A DNA stretch of 64,000 nt from Terriglobia bacterium (GTDB lineage Bacteria > Acidobacteriota > Terriglobia > Bryobacterales > Bryobacteraceae): assembly GCA_020073615.1 (NCBI GenBank), contig JAIQEX010000001.1:96670-160669 (forward strand), in the 5' to 3' direction. Within the stretch, counting starts at the first letter, position 1, and every line of letters begins with the position of its first letter. A program made the translations under genes and the position numbers. Under the pieces are notes generated by a model. It did not search any database. It had not been told where the DNA came from and saw only the letters and a list, made by a program, of their open reading frames with translations. This document shows positions 51,499 through 61,322 of this stretch, in pieces.

Positions 51499-52699
51499 GC
51501 AGATCGCGCAGGAGGTTCTGGAGCGGTGCCTCGCCGGCAAGCCGCCCAAGGAGATGCCGCGCGCGCTGGTGGAAGATGCCTGCGGGCATGCCCTCTTCGG
51601 ACTTCTGGTGGAGGGCTTGGCGGATCGCTTCGAGCCGTCGTTGTGCGACATCTACGCCCGCCTGTTCGCGCAGGCGGTGGCCTGCGCCGGCGCCGATACC
51701 GACGCGGCCACCCTGGTGGCCCGCTATGAGCGCGTGCGTCGCACCCGCCCGGTTACCGGCAAGCCGCATCGCGTGTTCGTGCTCTCGCGCGTCACCCTGG
51801 GGGCGGACGTGGCGGTTTCGAGCGTGCTGCTGGCCGCCGCCAAGCGGCGCTTCCCGCATGCCGAGGTGGTCTTTGTGGGCCCGCGCAAAAACTACGAGCT
51901 GTTCGCGGCAGATCCGCATATTCACCACGTGCCGGTCGCCTACCAGCGCGGCGGATTGCGCGCGCGCCTGGCGGTGTGGGACGAGCTCAAGACGCTGCTT
52001 GCCGCGCCCGATGCGGTGGTGCTCGATCCCGATTCCCGCCTCACGCAGCTCGGCCTGTTGCCGGTGTGCGCCGAAGAACGCTACCACCTGTTCGAAAGCC
52101 GCGGCTATGGCGGCGCCAACGGCGGTGCGTTGCCGGACCTGACCGCGGCGTGGGCGGCCGAAACGTTGGGCGTTTCCGGCGTCCGGCCATACGTGGCGTT
52201 GGGGCGCGCTCCCCAGCGCGGCGCTCACATCGCCGTCAGCCTGGGCGTGGGCGAAAACCACGCCAAGCGCCTTCCCGACCCGTTCGAAGAGCAACTGCTG
52301 GCGCTGCTGGCCGAAACGGGCGCGCCGCTGTGCGTCGACAAAGGCGCTGGCGGCGAGGAAGGCGAGCGGATGGAGCGCGCCCTCGAGCGCTCGGGCGTGA
52401 AGGCCACGGTCTGGGAAGGATCGTTCGCCGGATTCGCCGCCATCATCGCGGCCAGCCGGCTGTACGTGGGCTACGATTCGGCCGGTCAACACGTAGCCGC
52501 CGCGGCCGGCGTGCCGCTGATCAGCATTTTCGCGGGCTTTCCCGCGCCGCGCATGTTCGACCGCTGGCGCCCGGTCAGCCCGGGCGCCACCGTCATCCGC
52601 GTGGACCGGCCGAACGCGGAGGAGGTGCTGGACCGCGTCAAAGGCGCTCTGCAGGCCATCGGAGAAGCCGCGGGGCCCCAGGCCGCCATGCCGGCTTAG
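51479..52699 (+). CDS. Glycosyltransferase family 9-like (heptosyltransferase fold)
   Basis: [102 protein letters not shown]. Exact start uncertain. Confidence 0.7.
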   Translation: MRSISCKQIAQEVLERCLAGKPPKEMPRALVEDACGHALFGLLVEGLADRFEPSLCDIYARLFAQAVACAGADTDAATLVARYERVRRTRPVTGKPHRVFVLSRVTLGADVAVSSVLLAAAKRRFPHAEVVFVGPRKNYELFAADPHIHHVPVAYQRGGLRARLAVWDELKTLLAAPDAVVLDPDSRLTQLGLLPVCAEERYHLFESRGYGGANGGALPDLTAAWAAETLGVSGVRPYVALGRAPQRGAHIAVSLGVGENHAKRLPDPFEEQLLALLAETGAPLCVDKGAGGEEGERMERALERSGVKATVWEGSFAGFAAIIAASRLYVGYDSAGQHVAAAAGVPLISIFAGFPAPRMFDRWRPVSPGATVIRVDRPNAEEVLDRVKGALQAIGEAAGPQAAMPA

Positions 52700-53132
52700 A
52701 CCCAATATCTTCACTTGATGGCGTGGACGCCGCCCCTGCCCCCTTCAACCACGCGCCCAGTAGCCGCAACGCCCCGCCACGCTCGGTGTCCTGGATGGCT
52801 TGCGCCTCGCTGGCGAGCACTAGCGCCCGCTCTACGTCTCCCGCGTCCAGCGCCTGCCGGGCTGTCTGACGCAATTGCCAGGCCTGCACCGCCAGCCGCA
52901 TCAGCGGCTCCAGGTCGGCGCCGCAACGCGAGCAGATACGCACACCGCGAAAACGCGCCTGGCAAACCGGGCACCGGTTCTCGACGCCGGCGCTGCGCAG
53001 TCCTGAGGAAAGAGCCGCGCGCGGCGCGTCCTGGACCCCGCTGGAGGCGGCCTCCGGCGGGCGGCGCATCAGCGCCGCCAGGAATGCCGCCGCGGCGCGC
53101 ACCAGCGCATGTACCCTGACCGATCGCGTCAA
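52638..53132 (-). CDS. Zinc-ribbon protein
   Basis: TTG start overlapping the Hsp70 stop; NRCPVCQARFRGVRICSRCGADLEPLMRLAVQAWQLRQTARQALDAGDVERALVLASEAQ. Confidence 0.65.
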   Translation of the reverse strand: MTRSVRVHALVRAAAAFLAALMRRPPEAASSGVQDAPRAALSSGLRSAGVENRCPVCQARFRGVRICSRCGADLEPLMRLAVQAWQLRQTARQALDAGDVERALVLASEAQAIQDTERGGALRLLGAWLKGAGAASTPSSEDIGSKPAWRPGAPRLLRWPAERL

Positions 53133-54946
53133 CTTCCGCCCTCCACGAAGAACAGCAGCTCCTTCAGCGCACCGCTGGCCTCCTGCAACGCCGCCGCGTC
53201 GCGCGATGCCATGGCCGTCTCGATCTTCTCGTGCAGGTCGATCGCCTCCTCGCGGTCTTCGGCGTGCATTTTGGCCAGCAACCGGCGCGAACGCTCCAGC
53301 AGGCTCTCTAACCCCGCATCTCCCGCCGCGCCCACACGGGCCGGCATTTCGATTACCCGTGCGCCCGCATCCACCACGTCCTCTTCGAGGTCTTCGGCCG
53401 TCTCCCACGCGTCGTCCACCATTTCGCCGCGCGTCTCGTACAACTCCTGAATCCGTTTCCGCCCCGCCGCGATCTCCTCGGCGCTCTTCGCCCGCAACGC
53501 ATTGTCGATCCGGATGTGCTTCGATTTGCCGGTCCGCTTCTCCACCGCCGCCACCTCCAGAATGCCGTCCAGATCGAGGCGCATCCGGCAGAGAATCTCG
53601 TTGGCGTCCTCCATCGAAGTCAGGCCTTCGATGCGGAAATCGCCTACCAGGATGTTCTTCAGCGCGTCCTCGTCGTCGCCCTGATAGACGTGGACATCCA
53701 CCTCGGTTTGATGCGAGTGGCTGGTCAGGTACGGCTCGGTGCGTGTCAACGGCAGCGGCGTGTTGCGCCGGATGATGGGCTTGTAGCAGTGCGAATAGGG
53801 GTAGCCGTCGCGCATGCCGAGATAGGAGACGCCGAACGAGTACGGCGAAACGTCCACCAGCACGCGGTCCACGGCGCGCCCGGCGAGGCGCGACGCCATT
53901 ACGCCTGCGCCCAGCGCCACGGCCAGATCTGGATGCACGTCCTGCCGCGGCTCCAGACCGGTGGCTTCCATCAGCAGGCTGGAGACCAGCGGCGTGCGCG
54001 TGGAGCCGCCCACCAGCAGAATTGCATCCATGTCGCCGGGCTTCTTGCCGGAATCCTGCAGCGCCTTGGACACGCTGTCGAGCGTCGATTCCACCAGCGG
54101 ACGAATCATGGCCTCATATTCGTCGCGCGAAATCTCGACTTCCAGGTGGAGGGGCCGGAAGAGCCGCGTGACCAGCGCCTCCTCGCGGATCTTGACGTAC
54201 GGTTCGAAGCTCAGTTTTTTCTTGGCCTCCTCCGCCGCCCACCAGAGCCTCGCCTTGGCCGCCGGATGCCCCTCGCGCACATCGACGCCGCGCTGCTTTT
54301 CGAACTCCGCCGCCAGCCGCTCCGCCAGCAGATCGTCGAAGTCGTCGCCGCCCAGGCGGTTGTTGCCGTGGCTCGCCAGCACCTCGGTGATGTCGCCCTC
54401 CACCGTCACCACCGAGACGTCGAACGTGCCGCCGCCCAGGTCGTAAATCAACACCGTGTGCCGCGATCCGTCGCCGTAGCCGTAGGCCAGGCTGGCCGCC
54501 GTCGGCTCGTTGAGGATGCGCACCACTTCCAGTCCCGCCAGCGCCCCGGCCTCGCGCGTGGCGTTCCGCTGCGCATCCGAAAAGTAGGCGGGCACGGTGA
54601 TCACGGCCTTCTGCGGGCGCTCGCCCAGCGCGCAGTGCGCCCACTCCGCCAGCTCGCGCAGGATGAGCGCGGAGATCTCCTGCGGCAGAAAATCCTTGCT
54701 GCCCACGCGCACTTTCTCCTCGCTGCCCATCTGGCGCTTGATGCTGCGCACCGTGCGCTCGGGATAGAGCGCCTGCTGGTTGCGTGCCGCTTCGCCCACC
54801 AGCAGTTCTCCCGCCGCCGAAAACCCCACGCAGGAGGGCAGCATGCGCGTATCTCCCGGCCCCAGCACCCGCACCTGGCCGCCGGTGAAGGCGGCGATCT
54901 CCGAATTCGTAGTCCCTAAGTCGATACCGGCAATCAGATCGCTCAT
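53129..54946 (-). CDS. Hsp70 (DnaK) family chaperone
   Basis: MSDLIAGIDLGTTNSEIAAFTGGQV; VITVPAYFSDAQRNATREAGALAGLEVVRILNEPTAASLAYGYG; DLGGGTFDVSVVTVEGDITEVLASHGNNRLGGDDFDDLL. Confidence 0.95.
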   Translation of the reverse strand: MSDLIAGIDLGTTNSEIAAFTGGQVRVLGPGDTRMLPSCVGFSAAGELLVGEAARNQQALYPERTVRSIKRQMGSEEKVRVGSKDFLPQEISALILRELAEWAHCALGERPQKAVITVPAYFSDAQRNATREAGALAGLEVVRILNEPTAASLAYGYGDGSRHTVLIYDLGGGTFDVSVVTVEGDITEVLASHGNNRLGGDDFDDLLAERLAAEFEKQRGVDVREGHPAAKARLWWAAEEAKKKLSFEPYVKIREEALVTRLFRPLHLEVEISRDEYEAMIRPLVESTLDSVSKALQDSGKKPGDMDAILLVGGSTRTPLVSSLLMEATGLEPRQDVHPDLAVALGAGVMASRLAGRAVDRVLVDVSPYSFGVSYLGMRDGYPYSHCYKPIIRRNTPLPLTRTEPYLTSHSHQTEVDVHVYQGDDEDALKNILVGDFRIEGLTSMEDANEILCRMRLDLDGILEVAAVEKRTGKSKHIRIDNALRAKSAEEIAAGRKRIQELYETRGEMVDDAWETAEDLEEDVVDAGARVIEMPARVGAAGDAGLESLLERSRRLLAKMHAEDREEAIDLHEKIETAMASRDAAALQEASGALKELLFFVEGGS

Positions 54947-55659
54947 TCTTCTTTCCCCGCCGGCGCGCACGAAACCTTCACCTGCGCCGGCCGATACACT
55001 TCTCCATTCCATTCGTAACCGCTGCGGTAAACCTCGATCACCGTGCCTTCGGGAACCGCGCTCGATTCCTGGCGATCGATGGCGTTCATTCTCCGCGGAT
55101 CGAACGCCTGCCCCTCACAGGGAATCTCGCGCGCGTTGAATTCCTCCAGCGTTTGGTCCACGCGCTCCAGTCCCATCTCATACCCTCTCTTCAAAGCGGG
55201 GAGCATGCTATCGGCGGCATCCTCGCCGACCCGCGGGAAGAGGCGCGCGCGCCAGCCTCGCCGCGCGGACTTCGCGATCTGCCCTTCGCTGGCCCGCACC
55301 GATTCCAGGCCGCGCCCCAGCCGGTCGCGCAGGTCGATCAGCACGCCCAGGATCTCCTTGCGGCAGCGGCGCTCCGTCTCCCGCTGCACGTCGCGCTCGC
55401 GCTCCGCCATCCGGCTCGCCTGTGAGCCGACGGTGTTGTTCAATTCCTTGAAGGATCTGCCCTGCAGCTTGACTTCCTGGGTGAGCGCCGTCATGGCCGC
55501 CCACAAAGAGTAAGCCGCATCGGGTGCTGGTCCCGTCCGGCTCTCGCTCGCGCCGGTCACGGCCGCCAAAATCCCGGCGTCGACCCCGCGCGGCGGTTCC
55601 TCGTCGGCAATCGCGCCGTCCAGCCATTCCGCAAAACGCCGCAGGATCTCCTCCCGGCT
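54943..55659 (-). CDS. GrpE-type nucleotide exchange factor
   Basis: Charged coiled-coil region followed by VDQTLEEFNAREIPCEGQAFDPRRMNAIDRQESSAVPEGTVIEVYRSGYEWNGEVYRPAQVKVSCA (GrpE head pattern); overlaps Hsp70 start. Confidence 0.85.
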   Translation of the reverse strand, partial: SREEILRRFAEWLDGAIADEEPPRGVDAGILAAVTGASESRTGPAPDAAYSLWAAMTALTQEVKLQGRSFKELNNTVGSQASRMAERERDVQRETERRCRKEILGVLIDLRDRLGRGLESVRASEGQIAKSARRGWRARLFPRVGEDAADSMLPALKRGYEMGLERVDQTLEEFNAREIPCEGQAFDPRRMNAIDRQESSAVPEGTVIEVYRSGYEWNGEVYRPAQVKVSCAPAGKEE

Positions 55660-55667
55660 CATTCCGG

Positions 55668-55952
55668 TCACTTCCCCTTCAGGACCTCCAGCCACGGCTG
55701 CGGCCCCGCGAACCGGCGCTGCCGCGCGGGGAGTTCGATCGCCGCCACCAACGGCGCCGCGGGATCCACGGAGAGGAGCCTGTCCCGCATGCGCCGGCGT
55801 GGATCGCGCAGGCGATCGTAGGCATCGCGAATCCGCTCGAATTCCTCCGGCGAACGGTCCGGCGGATGCTCTTTCACCTTGCGCACGTAAGCCGCGCGGA
55901 TCTCTTCTTCGCCGGCATCCTGGGCGACGCCCAGTACTTCTCGGGGGTCCAC
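55668..55952 (-). CDS. J-domain protein with HPPD in place of HPD
   Basis: MDPREVLGVAQDAGEEEIRAAYVRKVKEHPPDRSPEEFERIRDAYDRLRDPRRRMRDRLL. Confidence 0.82.
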   Translation of the reverse strand: MDPREVLGVAQDAGEEEIRAAYVRKVKEHPPDRSPEEFERIRDAYDRLRDPRRRMRDRLLSVDPAAPLVAAIELPARQRRFAGPQPWLEVLKGK

Positions 55953-58597
55953 TATCTCCGCCTGCCTTTCCTGCGTCTCCCGCCTCCCGCTCCCGGTCCG
56001 AACAACCGGTTCACCAGGGAATCGAGAGGCTCGCCGCTTTCGACGGCCTTGCGGGTCTCCTCGAACAGCAATCTCGCGATCTCCGGCGGCATGTCCGGCG
56101 GGAGCTCCGCCCCCTCGAAAATCGCTTCAATGTCGTCGTCGTCATCGTCTTCTTCGAGATCTTCGAACGGGCCGGCCGCCTCTCCGCGCGCGCGGCGGCA
56201 GTCGGGGCAACCGCACAAGGCGTCCCTTAAGAACTCGCGATACTCGGGGCCGGGACGGTACACCGTGGGAAACGCCCGCTCGGCCTTCTCTTTGCGGACC
56301 ACCGTGGATGCCTGTTCAGCGGTGAGGGTGAGATCGTTGAAAGGGGAACCGGCCAGCAACTCCACGGCCTTCTCCACCACGTCCATCTGGCGCTGCTGCC
56401 GCGCAAGCTGCGCCGCCGCCACGGCGCACACCGCCCACCGCCCTTCTCCACCCTTCGGCAGGGACAGCGCTCGCAGCAGCAGAAAGCTCGCTTCCGTAGG
56501 CGCGCCGCGTTCCAGCCCCGCCGCGGAAACCGCATACGCCAGCTCGAAATGCTCCGCGGACAAGCCCGCCTCGCCCAGGGTCTGAAGTTGGCCCACCTCG
56601 AGCGTCTGGCTGCTGCGCGGGAATTGGTGCGCCGTTTCCTCCAGCCAACCCGCGGGAATCGACTGGTTCGTTTGCATGTCTTTGGCCAGTTCGACCACGC
56701 GAACCACGGCCTCGGGCAGCGCGGCGCGTTCCCTCTTGCCGAGCGTCTCAAGGGACGGCGGTTCTTCCGTTCCGGCCTGCTTCGAGGCATACGCCAAACT
56801 GAAGATCAGTAGCGCCGCAGCCGCTTTGCTTCCCAGCACGCGCTCCACTTCCGCGCGATGCGCGGCGGCGCCATCGCTCGCCCCGCGAAGCGCGCAGACC
56901 AGGTAGCGCAAGGCCGCCAGGAAAGCCGGCCGGTCGCCCTGCTGCGATTGCGGAAGCGTCTCCATTTCAGCCAGCTTCTCGTCCGCCAGGTTGGGCTTTT
57001 TCTGCTGGAGATGGCGCAGGACACTCGCCGCCAGCAGACGCAGCCGCGCCCTGCGCACGCCGGGATGAACGCTGTCGATGCGCTCCGCCTTGGCCAGATA
57101 TTGCAGCGAGGTATGGAACGCGTTGCGCTTCTCCTTCTCTTCCATCAGGAAGAGAATCGGCTCCATATCCAGCGGGCGAATTTTGTGCCATGCTTCGGCC
57201 ACTTGCTCGGCCTGCCCTCGCCGGCCGCGCTTCGCCCAGTTGGTCCACTGCGCGAACGATTCGAAATGCGGATCGAGCGCGCAGGCGCGTTCGTACAGCT
57301 TTTCGGGGTACAGGAAATACTCCTCTTCAGCGGACTTCTTGTCTTGCCGGCTAGCGCTTTTCTGCAGAGCCCCCAGCAGTTCGAGCGGCAGCTTTCCCAG
57401 CACATCCGCCATATGAAGATAGAGCGTGGCGGCTTCCGGGCCGTTGGCCTTGAACCATCCCTCGCGCACCGCCTCTTGCCGGAACGCATCCCACGTCGTG
57501 CAGGCCATGACCAGATTCTCAGGGTCCCCGATTTCCTCCATCCCTCGCGCAAACAGCCTGTAAAAGTAGGCGTCGTGCCGGGAATTCCCACCCATAGCCG
57601 CCTGGACCTTTTCGATGCTCAGATCGGCCAGCGCGCAGCGAACGGAAATGTGCTGCTTCAACCTTTCGACTTGCCCGGGCGCAGCCTCGCGGCACGCGCG
57701 CACGGCTTCGCGGATGGCGTTGAGCACCGTCCCGTGTTTATGCGGGGCGAAAGCCCCATCCAGTGCCTCCAGGGCCTTGCGCAGCGTCGCGCAATCGGAG
57801 CTTGTGGACGCCACCAGCGCGGCCGAAGCGGGCGTCAGTCCCGCCGGCTTGCCGCCGAGCATCGCCTGCATCGCCGGAACCAGCCGCGCCGGCGCCGTCT
57901 CCGGCCCCATGGCTTCCAGGTATCGCCGGCATGCCGCGTCTTCGCCCCGATAGAAGCAGGCGATGGCGCGCACCAGCAGTTTCCAGGACGCCAGCGGGCT
58001 GCGGCGCGAAACCTCCGGCAGTTCTACCGCCTCTTCGCCCACGGACCCCGACGTCGCCGCCAGAAACGCGCGCTGCAATGCCGACGCGGCCTGGCGCAGA
58101 GGATGCTCCGCCGGCAATGCGGCACACTCCGCCAGCGCCCCGAGGTCGCCCGCCTCGCGCGCCACGGCGGCTTCGATGGCCGCGCGCCGTTCCGCGCTGA
58201 GCTCCGGATCGTTCAGCGGCCGCACCAGATCCTCGAGCCCGCCGGCGTGCACGCCGGCGTGCATGCCGGCCGAGCCGTTGCGCCCATTCAGCCGCTCCCG
58301 TGCCGAAGGGTAGCGCTCCTGAACCAACTCCAGCAGGGCCTTTGCCTCCGCCGCCATGTTCTGATCGATGAGCGATTGAATCCGCGCGGCGTACGCATCC
58401 ACCAGCAGCGCTTCGGAGGCGGCCGTGCCCTGCGCCTTGTGAATTTCCTTGGCGCTTTCGACCGCGACCTTGTATTTGCCGTTGGCGATCAGTTGCCGGA
58501 CGCTGGCCTCCGCCCCCGTACCGGGAGCGGGCCCACTCAAAGCGGGTGCGGCTCCGGCGCCACCAGATGCCCGGTTCTTCTTAAGTTTGTTCCACAC
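55952..58597 (-). CDS. Large helical-repeat (TPR-like) protein of the Hsp70 operon
   Basis: 881 aa, Ala-rich helical content, acidic stretch EDLEEDDDDDDIEAIFEGAELPPDMPPEIARLLFEETRKAVESGEPLDSLVNRLFGPG and basic tail; stop overlaps the J-domain start. Confidence 0.75.
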   Translation of the reverse strand: MWNKLKKNRASGGAGAAPALSGPAPGTGAEASVRQLIANGKYKVAVESAKEIHKAQGTAASEALLVDAYAARIQSLIDQNMAAEAKALLELVQERYPSARERLNGRNGSAGMHAGVHAGGLEDLVRPLNDPELSAERRAAIEAAVAREAGDLGALAECAALPAEHPLRQAASALQRAFLAATSGSVGEEAVELPEVSRRSPLASWKLLVRAIACFYRGEDAACRRYLEAMGPETAPARLVPAMQAMLGGKPAGLTPASAALVASTSSDCATLRKALEALDGAFAPHKHGTVLNAIREAVRACREAAPGQVERLKQHISVRCALADLSIEKVQAAMGGNSRHDAYFYRLFARGMEEIGDPENLVMACTTWDAFRQEAVREGWFKANGPEAATLYLHMADVLGKLPLELLGALQKSASRQDKKSAEEEYFLYPEKLYERACALDPHFESFAQWTNWAKRGRRGQAEQVAEAWHKIRPLDMEPILFLMEEKEKRNAFHTSLQYLAKAERIDSVHPGVRRARLRLLAASVLRHLQQKKPNLADEKLAEMETLPQSQQGDRPAFLAALRYLVCALRGASDGAAAHRAEVERVLGSKAAAALLIFSLAYASKQAGTEEPPSLETLGKRERAALPEAVVRVVELAKDMQTNQSIPAGWLEETAHQFPRSSQTLEVGQLQTLGEAGLSAEHFELAYAVSAAGLERGAPTEASFLLLRALSLPKGGEGRWAVCAVAAAQLARQQRQMDVVEKAVELLAGSPFNDLTLTAEQASTVVRKEKAERAFPTVYRPGPEYREFLRDALCGCPDCRRARGEAAGPFEDLEEDDDDDDIEAIFEGAELPPDMPPEIARLLFEETRKAVESGEPLDSLVNRLFGPGAGGGRRRKGRRR

Positions 58598-58735
58598 GCA
58601 GCTCCAGCCTCTTCTTCTCGGGGGGGCACTTAAATTATGCCTGGATATCGCGCAAATGTCACCATCCGCCGGCCACAGTTAACGAAGTGTTCGGCGCCCG
58701 GGCGGCATCGTAGAATTTCAGGGGAGAAGGTGCCC

Positions 58736-61279
58736 ATGAACCAACCCGACAAGCCGCTGGAACGCTTCTGGGACTTGCCCCAGCAAGACCTGCTCGGCCT
58801 GCTTGAAGCAACTCCCGCCGGGCTGACTTCCGCCGAGGCGAAACGGCGCCTGCGCCTCCACGGCCCCAACAGCCTGGTGGGTGAATCCCGCTTCGCCGCG
58901 CTCATCGCTTTCCTGCGCTTTTTTGCCAACCCCCTGGTTCTGATTCTGCTGGCGGCCAGCGTCATCTCGATCGTGCTGGGCGATCCGGTGGGCGGCACCA
59001 TCATCATCGCCATTGTCCTGCTCAGCGTGGTCGTGAACTTCTATGTCGAGTTTCAGGCTCGGCATGCGGTGGAAGATATTCGCAAGCAGGTTGCTACCAC
59101 TGCCGCCATTTTGCGCGATGGACACGAACTGGAGTTGCCGGTCGCGGAACTGGTCCCCGGGGATATCGTCAAGCTCAATGCCGGAGACCTGGTGCCGGCC
59201 GACGCCCGTTTATTGGATGCCAGGGACCTGCACGTGCGCGAATCCGCGCTGACCGGCGAGTCTTTGCCCGTCGACAAGGCGGCCGGCGATCTTCCCGAAG
59301 GGCAACACAGCATTGCCGACGCCGGCAATAGCGTTTTCCTGGGAACGGCCGTGCAGACGGGAATCGGCACCGCAGTCATCGTTCGCACGGGCAGGTACAC
59401 TGCCTTCGGCGAGATTGCCCAACGGCTGGCCATGCGCCCGCCGGAGACCGAATTCGGCCGCGGCATACGCCACTTCGGGCTGATGATCACGCGCGTCATC
59501 ATGCTGCTGGTGCTCTTCGTCCTGCTGGTCAACATCGTTTTGCATCGACCCCTGCTGGAATCGTTCCTGTTCTCGGTCGCGCTGGCCGTCGGCATGACGC
59601 CGGAGATGATGCCCATGATCATCACCATCACCCTGGCGCAGGGTGCGCGCCGCATGGCCAGGAAGAAGGTCTTGGTCAAGCAACTTACGGCGATCGAGGA
59701 CTTCGGCAGCGTGGAGATTCTTTGTAGCGATAAAACCGGGACCCTCACCGAAGGCGAGATCGTGCTGGACCGCCACGTGGACGTTCGCGGCCAGGACAAC
59801 GAAGACGTCCTCCGGCTCGTTTACCTGAACAGTCACTTTCAAGCCGGCATCAGGAGCCCGCTGGACGACGCCATCCTCAAGCATAAGCACCCTGCCTGTG
59901 CCGAGTATGAGAAGGTGGACGAGATTCCCTTCGACTTCAACCGCAAGCGCCTCTCCGTGGTGGTGCGCCGTGGCGGCGAGTACATCCTCATTACCAAGGG
60001 CGAAGCGGAGAGCGTCTTTGCCGTCTGCGGGACTGTCATCGTGGACGGGGTTCCCCAGCCGTTCGACGAAAGCCGCCGGGCACAGGCGGCGGAGACCTTC
60101 CAGAAGCTGAGTGCCGACGGATTTCGCACCCTTGGCGTCGCAATGCGGAAGGTGGAACAACAGGACGCCTATGCGCTCGTGGCCGAGCAGGAGATGACGC
60201 TGGCCGGGTTTGCGGCATTCCTCGACCCGCCCAAGGAGGGGATTCCCGCGGTCCTCGAAGCGCTCCGGAAGAACTGCGTTTCCGTGGTCATCATGACCGG
60301 CGACAATCAGTACGTGACGCAGAAGGTGGCCCACGATGTCGGGCTACCTACTGATCGGATTGTCACCGGTGCCCAGGCGGACACCATGGACGATGCCGCC
60401 CTGGCTTACCAGGCGGAGCACGGCGCTATCTTCGCCCGCGTGTCTCCGGAACAAAAGAACCGCGTAATCCTCGGACTGAAGGCACGCGGCCACGTCGTCG
60501 GCTACATCGGCGACGGCATCAACGATGCTCCGTCGCTGCACACCGCCGACGTCGGCATTTCCGTAATGAATGGTGTGGATGTGGCCAAGGACGCTGCCAA
60601 GATCATCCTGCTGGAGAAGAACCTGGCGGTCTTGAACGAGGGAGTGACCGAAGGACGGCGGTGCTTCGCCAACATCATGAAGTACATCATCATGAGCACC
60701 AGTTCCAACTTCGGCAATATGTTCAGCATGGCCGCGGCGTCGGTTTTCCTGCCGTTCCTGCCCATGCTGCCCACGCAAATCCTGCTGAATAACTTCCTCT
60801 ACGACACCTCGCAGATCGCCGTCCCCGGCGATAATGTCGATCCCGCCCTGCTGCACAAACCCAAGCGCTGGCAAATCGCCTTCATTCGCCAGTTCATGAC
60901 CATCATCGGCCCCATCAGCTCGCTCTACGATTTCCTCACTTTCGGCGTGCTCCTCTGGTTGTTCCACGCCTCCACCAGCGCGCCGCTGTTCCGCACCGGA
61001 TGGTTCGTCGAATCCCTCGCCACGCAGACGCTGGTGGTGTTTGTCATCCGCACCGCGGGCAACCCCTTCCAGAGCCGTCCCAGCGGCCGGTTGCTGATCG
61101 GGGTGGTCGCCGTCTCCGTGGCCGGCGCCGTGCTCCCGTACACGCCCCTCGGCGCCGTGCTTGGGTTTACACCATTGCCGCTGCCCTTGCTGGGCGCGAT
61201 TGCGCTGCTTGCCCTGACATACCTGATGGTCGTGCAATTCGTCAAAACCTGGTTCTATCGCCGCCACGCCTTGCTCTGA
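58736..61279 (+). CDS. mgtA: Magnesium-translocating P-type ATPase
   Basis: ILCSDKTGTLTEGEIVLDRHVDV; GYIGDGINDAPSLHTADVGISVMNGVDVAKDAAKIILLEKNLAVLNEGVTEGRRCFANIMKYI; C-term FVIRTAGNPFQSRPSGRLL. Confidence 0.94.
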   Translation: MNQPDKPLERFWDLPQQDLLGLLEATPAGLTSAEAKRRLRLHGPNSLVGESRFAALIAFLRFFANPLVLILLAASVISIVLGDPVGGTIIIAIVLLSVVVNFYVEFQARHAVEDIRKQVATTAAILRDGHELELPVAELVPGDIVKLNAGDLVPADARLLDARDLHVRESALTGESLPVDKAAGDLPEGQHSIADAGNSVFLGTAVQTGIGTAVIVRTGRYTAFGEIAQRLAMRPPETEFGRGIRHFGLMITRVIMLLVLFVLLVNIVLHRPLLESFLFSVALAVGMTPEMMPMIITITLAQGARRMARKKVLVKQLTAIEDFGSVEILCSDKTGTLTEGEIVLDRHVDVRGQDNEDVLRLVYLNSHFQAGIRSPLDDAILKHKHPACAEYEKVDEIPFDFNRKRLSVVVRRGGEYILITKGEAESVFAVCGTVIVDGVPQPFDESRRAQAAETFQKLSADGFRTLGVAMRKVEQQDAYALVAEQEMTLAGFAAFLDPPKEGIPAVLEALRKNCVSVVIMTGDNQYVTQKVAHDVGLPTDRIVTGAQADTMDDAALAYQAEHGAIFARVSPEQKNRVILGLKARGHVVGYIGDGINDAPSLHTADVGISVMNGVDVAKDAAKIILLEKNLAVLNEGVTEGRRCFANIMKYIIMSTSSNFGNMFSMAAASVFLPFLPMLPTQILLNNFLYDTSQIAVPGDNVDPALLHKPKRWQIAFIRQFMTIIGPISSLYDFLTFGVLLWLFHASTSAPLFRTGWFVESLATQTLVVFVIRTAGNPFQSRPSGRLLIGVVAVSVAGAVLPYTPLGAVLGFTPLPLPLLGAIALLALTYLMVVQFVKTWFYRRHALL

Positions 61280-61322
61280 GCATGCCCCTTGCCAACAGGC
61301 GAACAAAAAGCGAAAATAAGGA

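Noticed and set aside
53516-54919. 467-aa + strand ORF opposite Hsp70
   Set aside because: Long antisense ORFs opposite dnaK-like genes are a well-known artefact (NAD-GDH-like shadow); no catalytic motif seen.
56858-58633. 591-aa + strand ORF opposite the TPR-like gene
   Set aside because: Arg/His/Gln-rich shadow ORF with no recognisable motif; the - strand gene is coupled to the Hsp70 operon.
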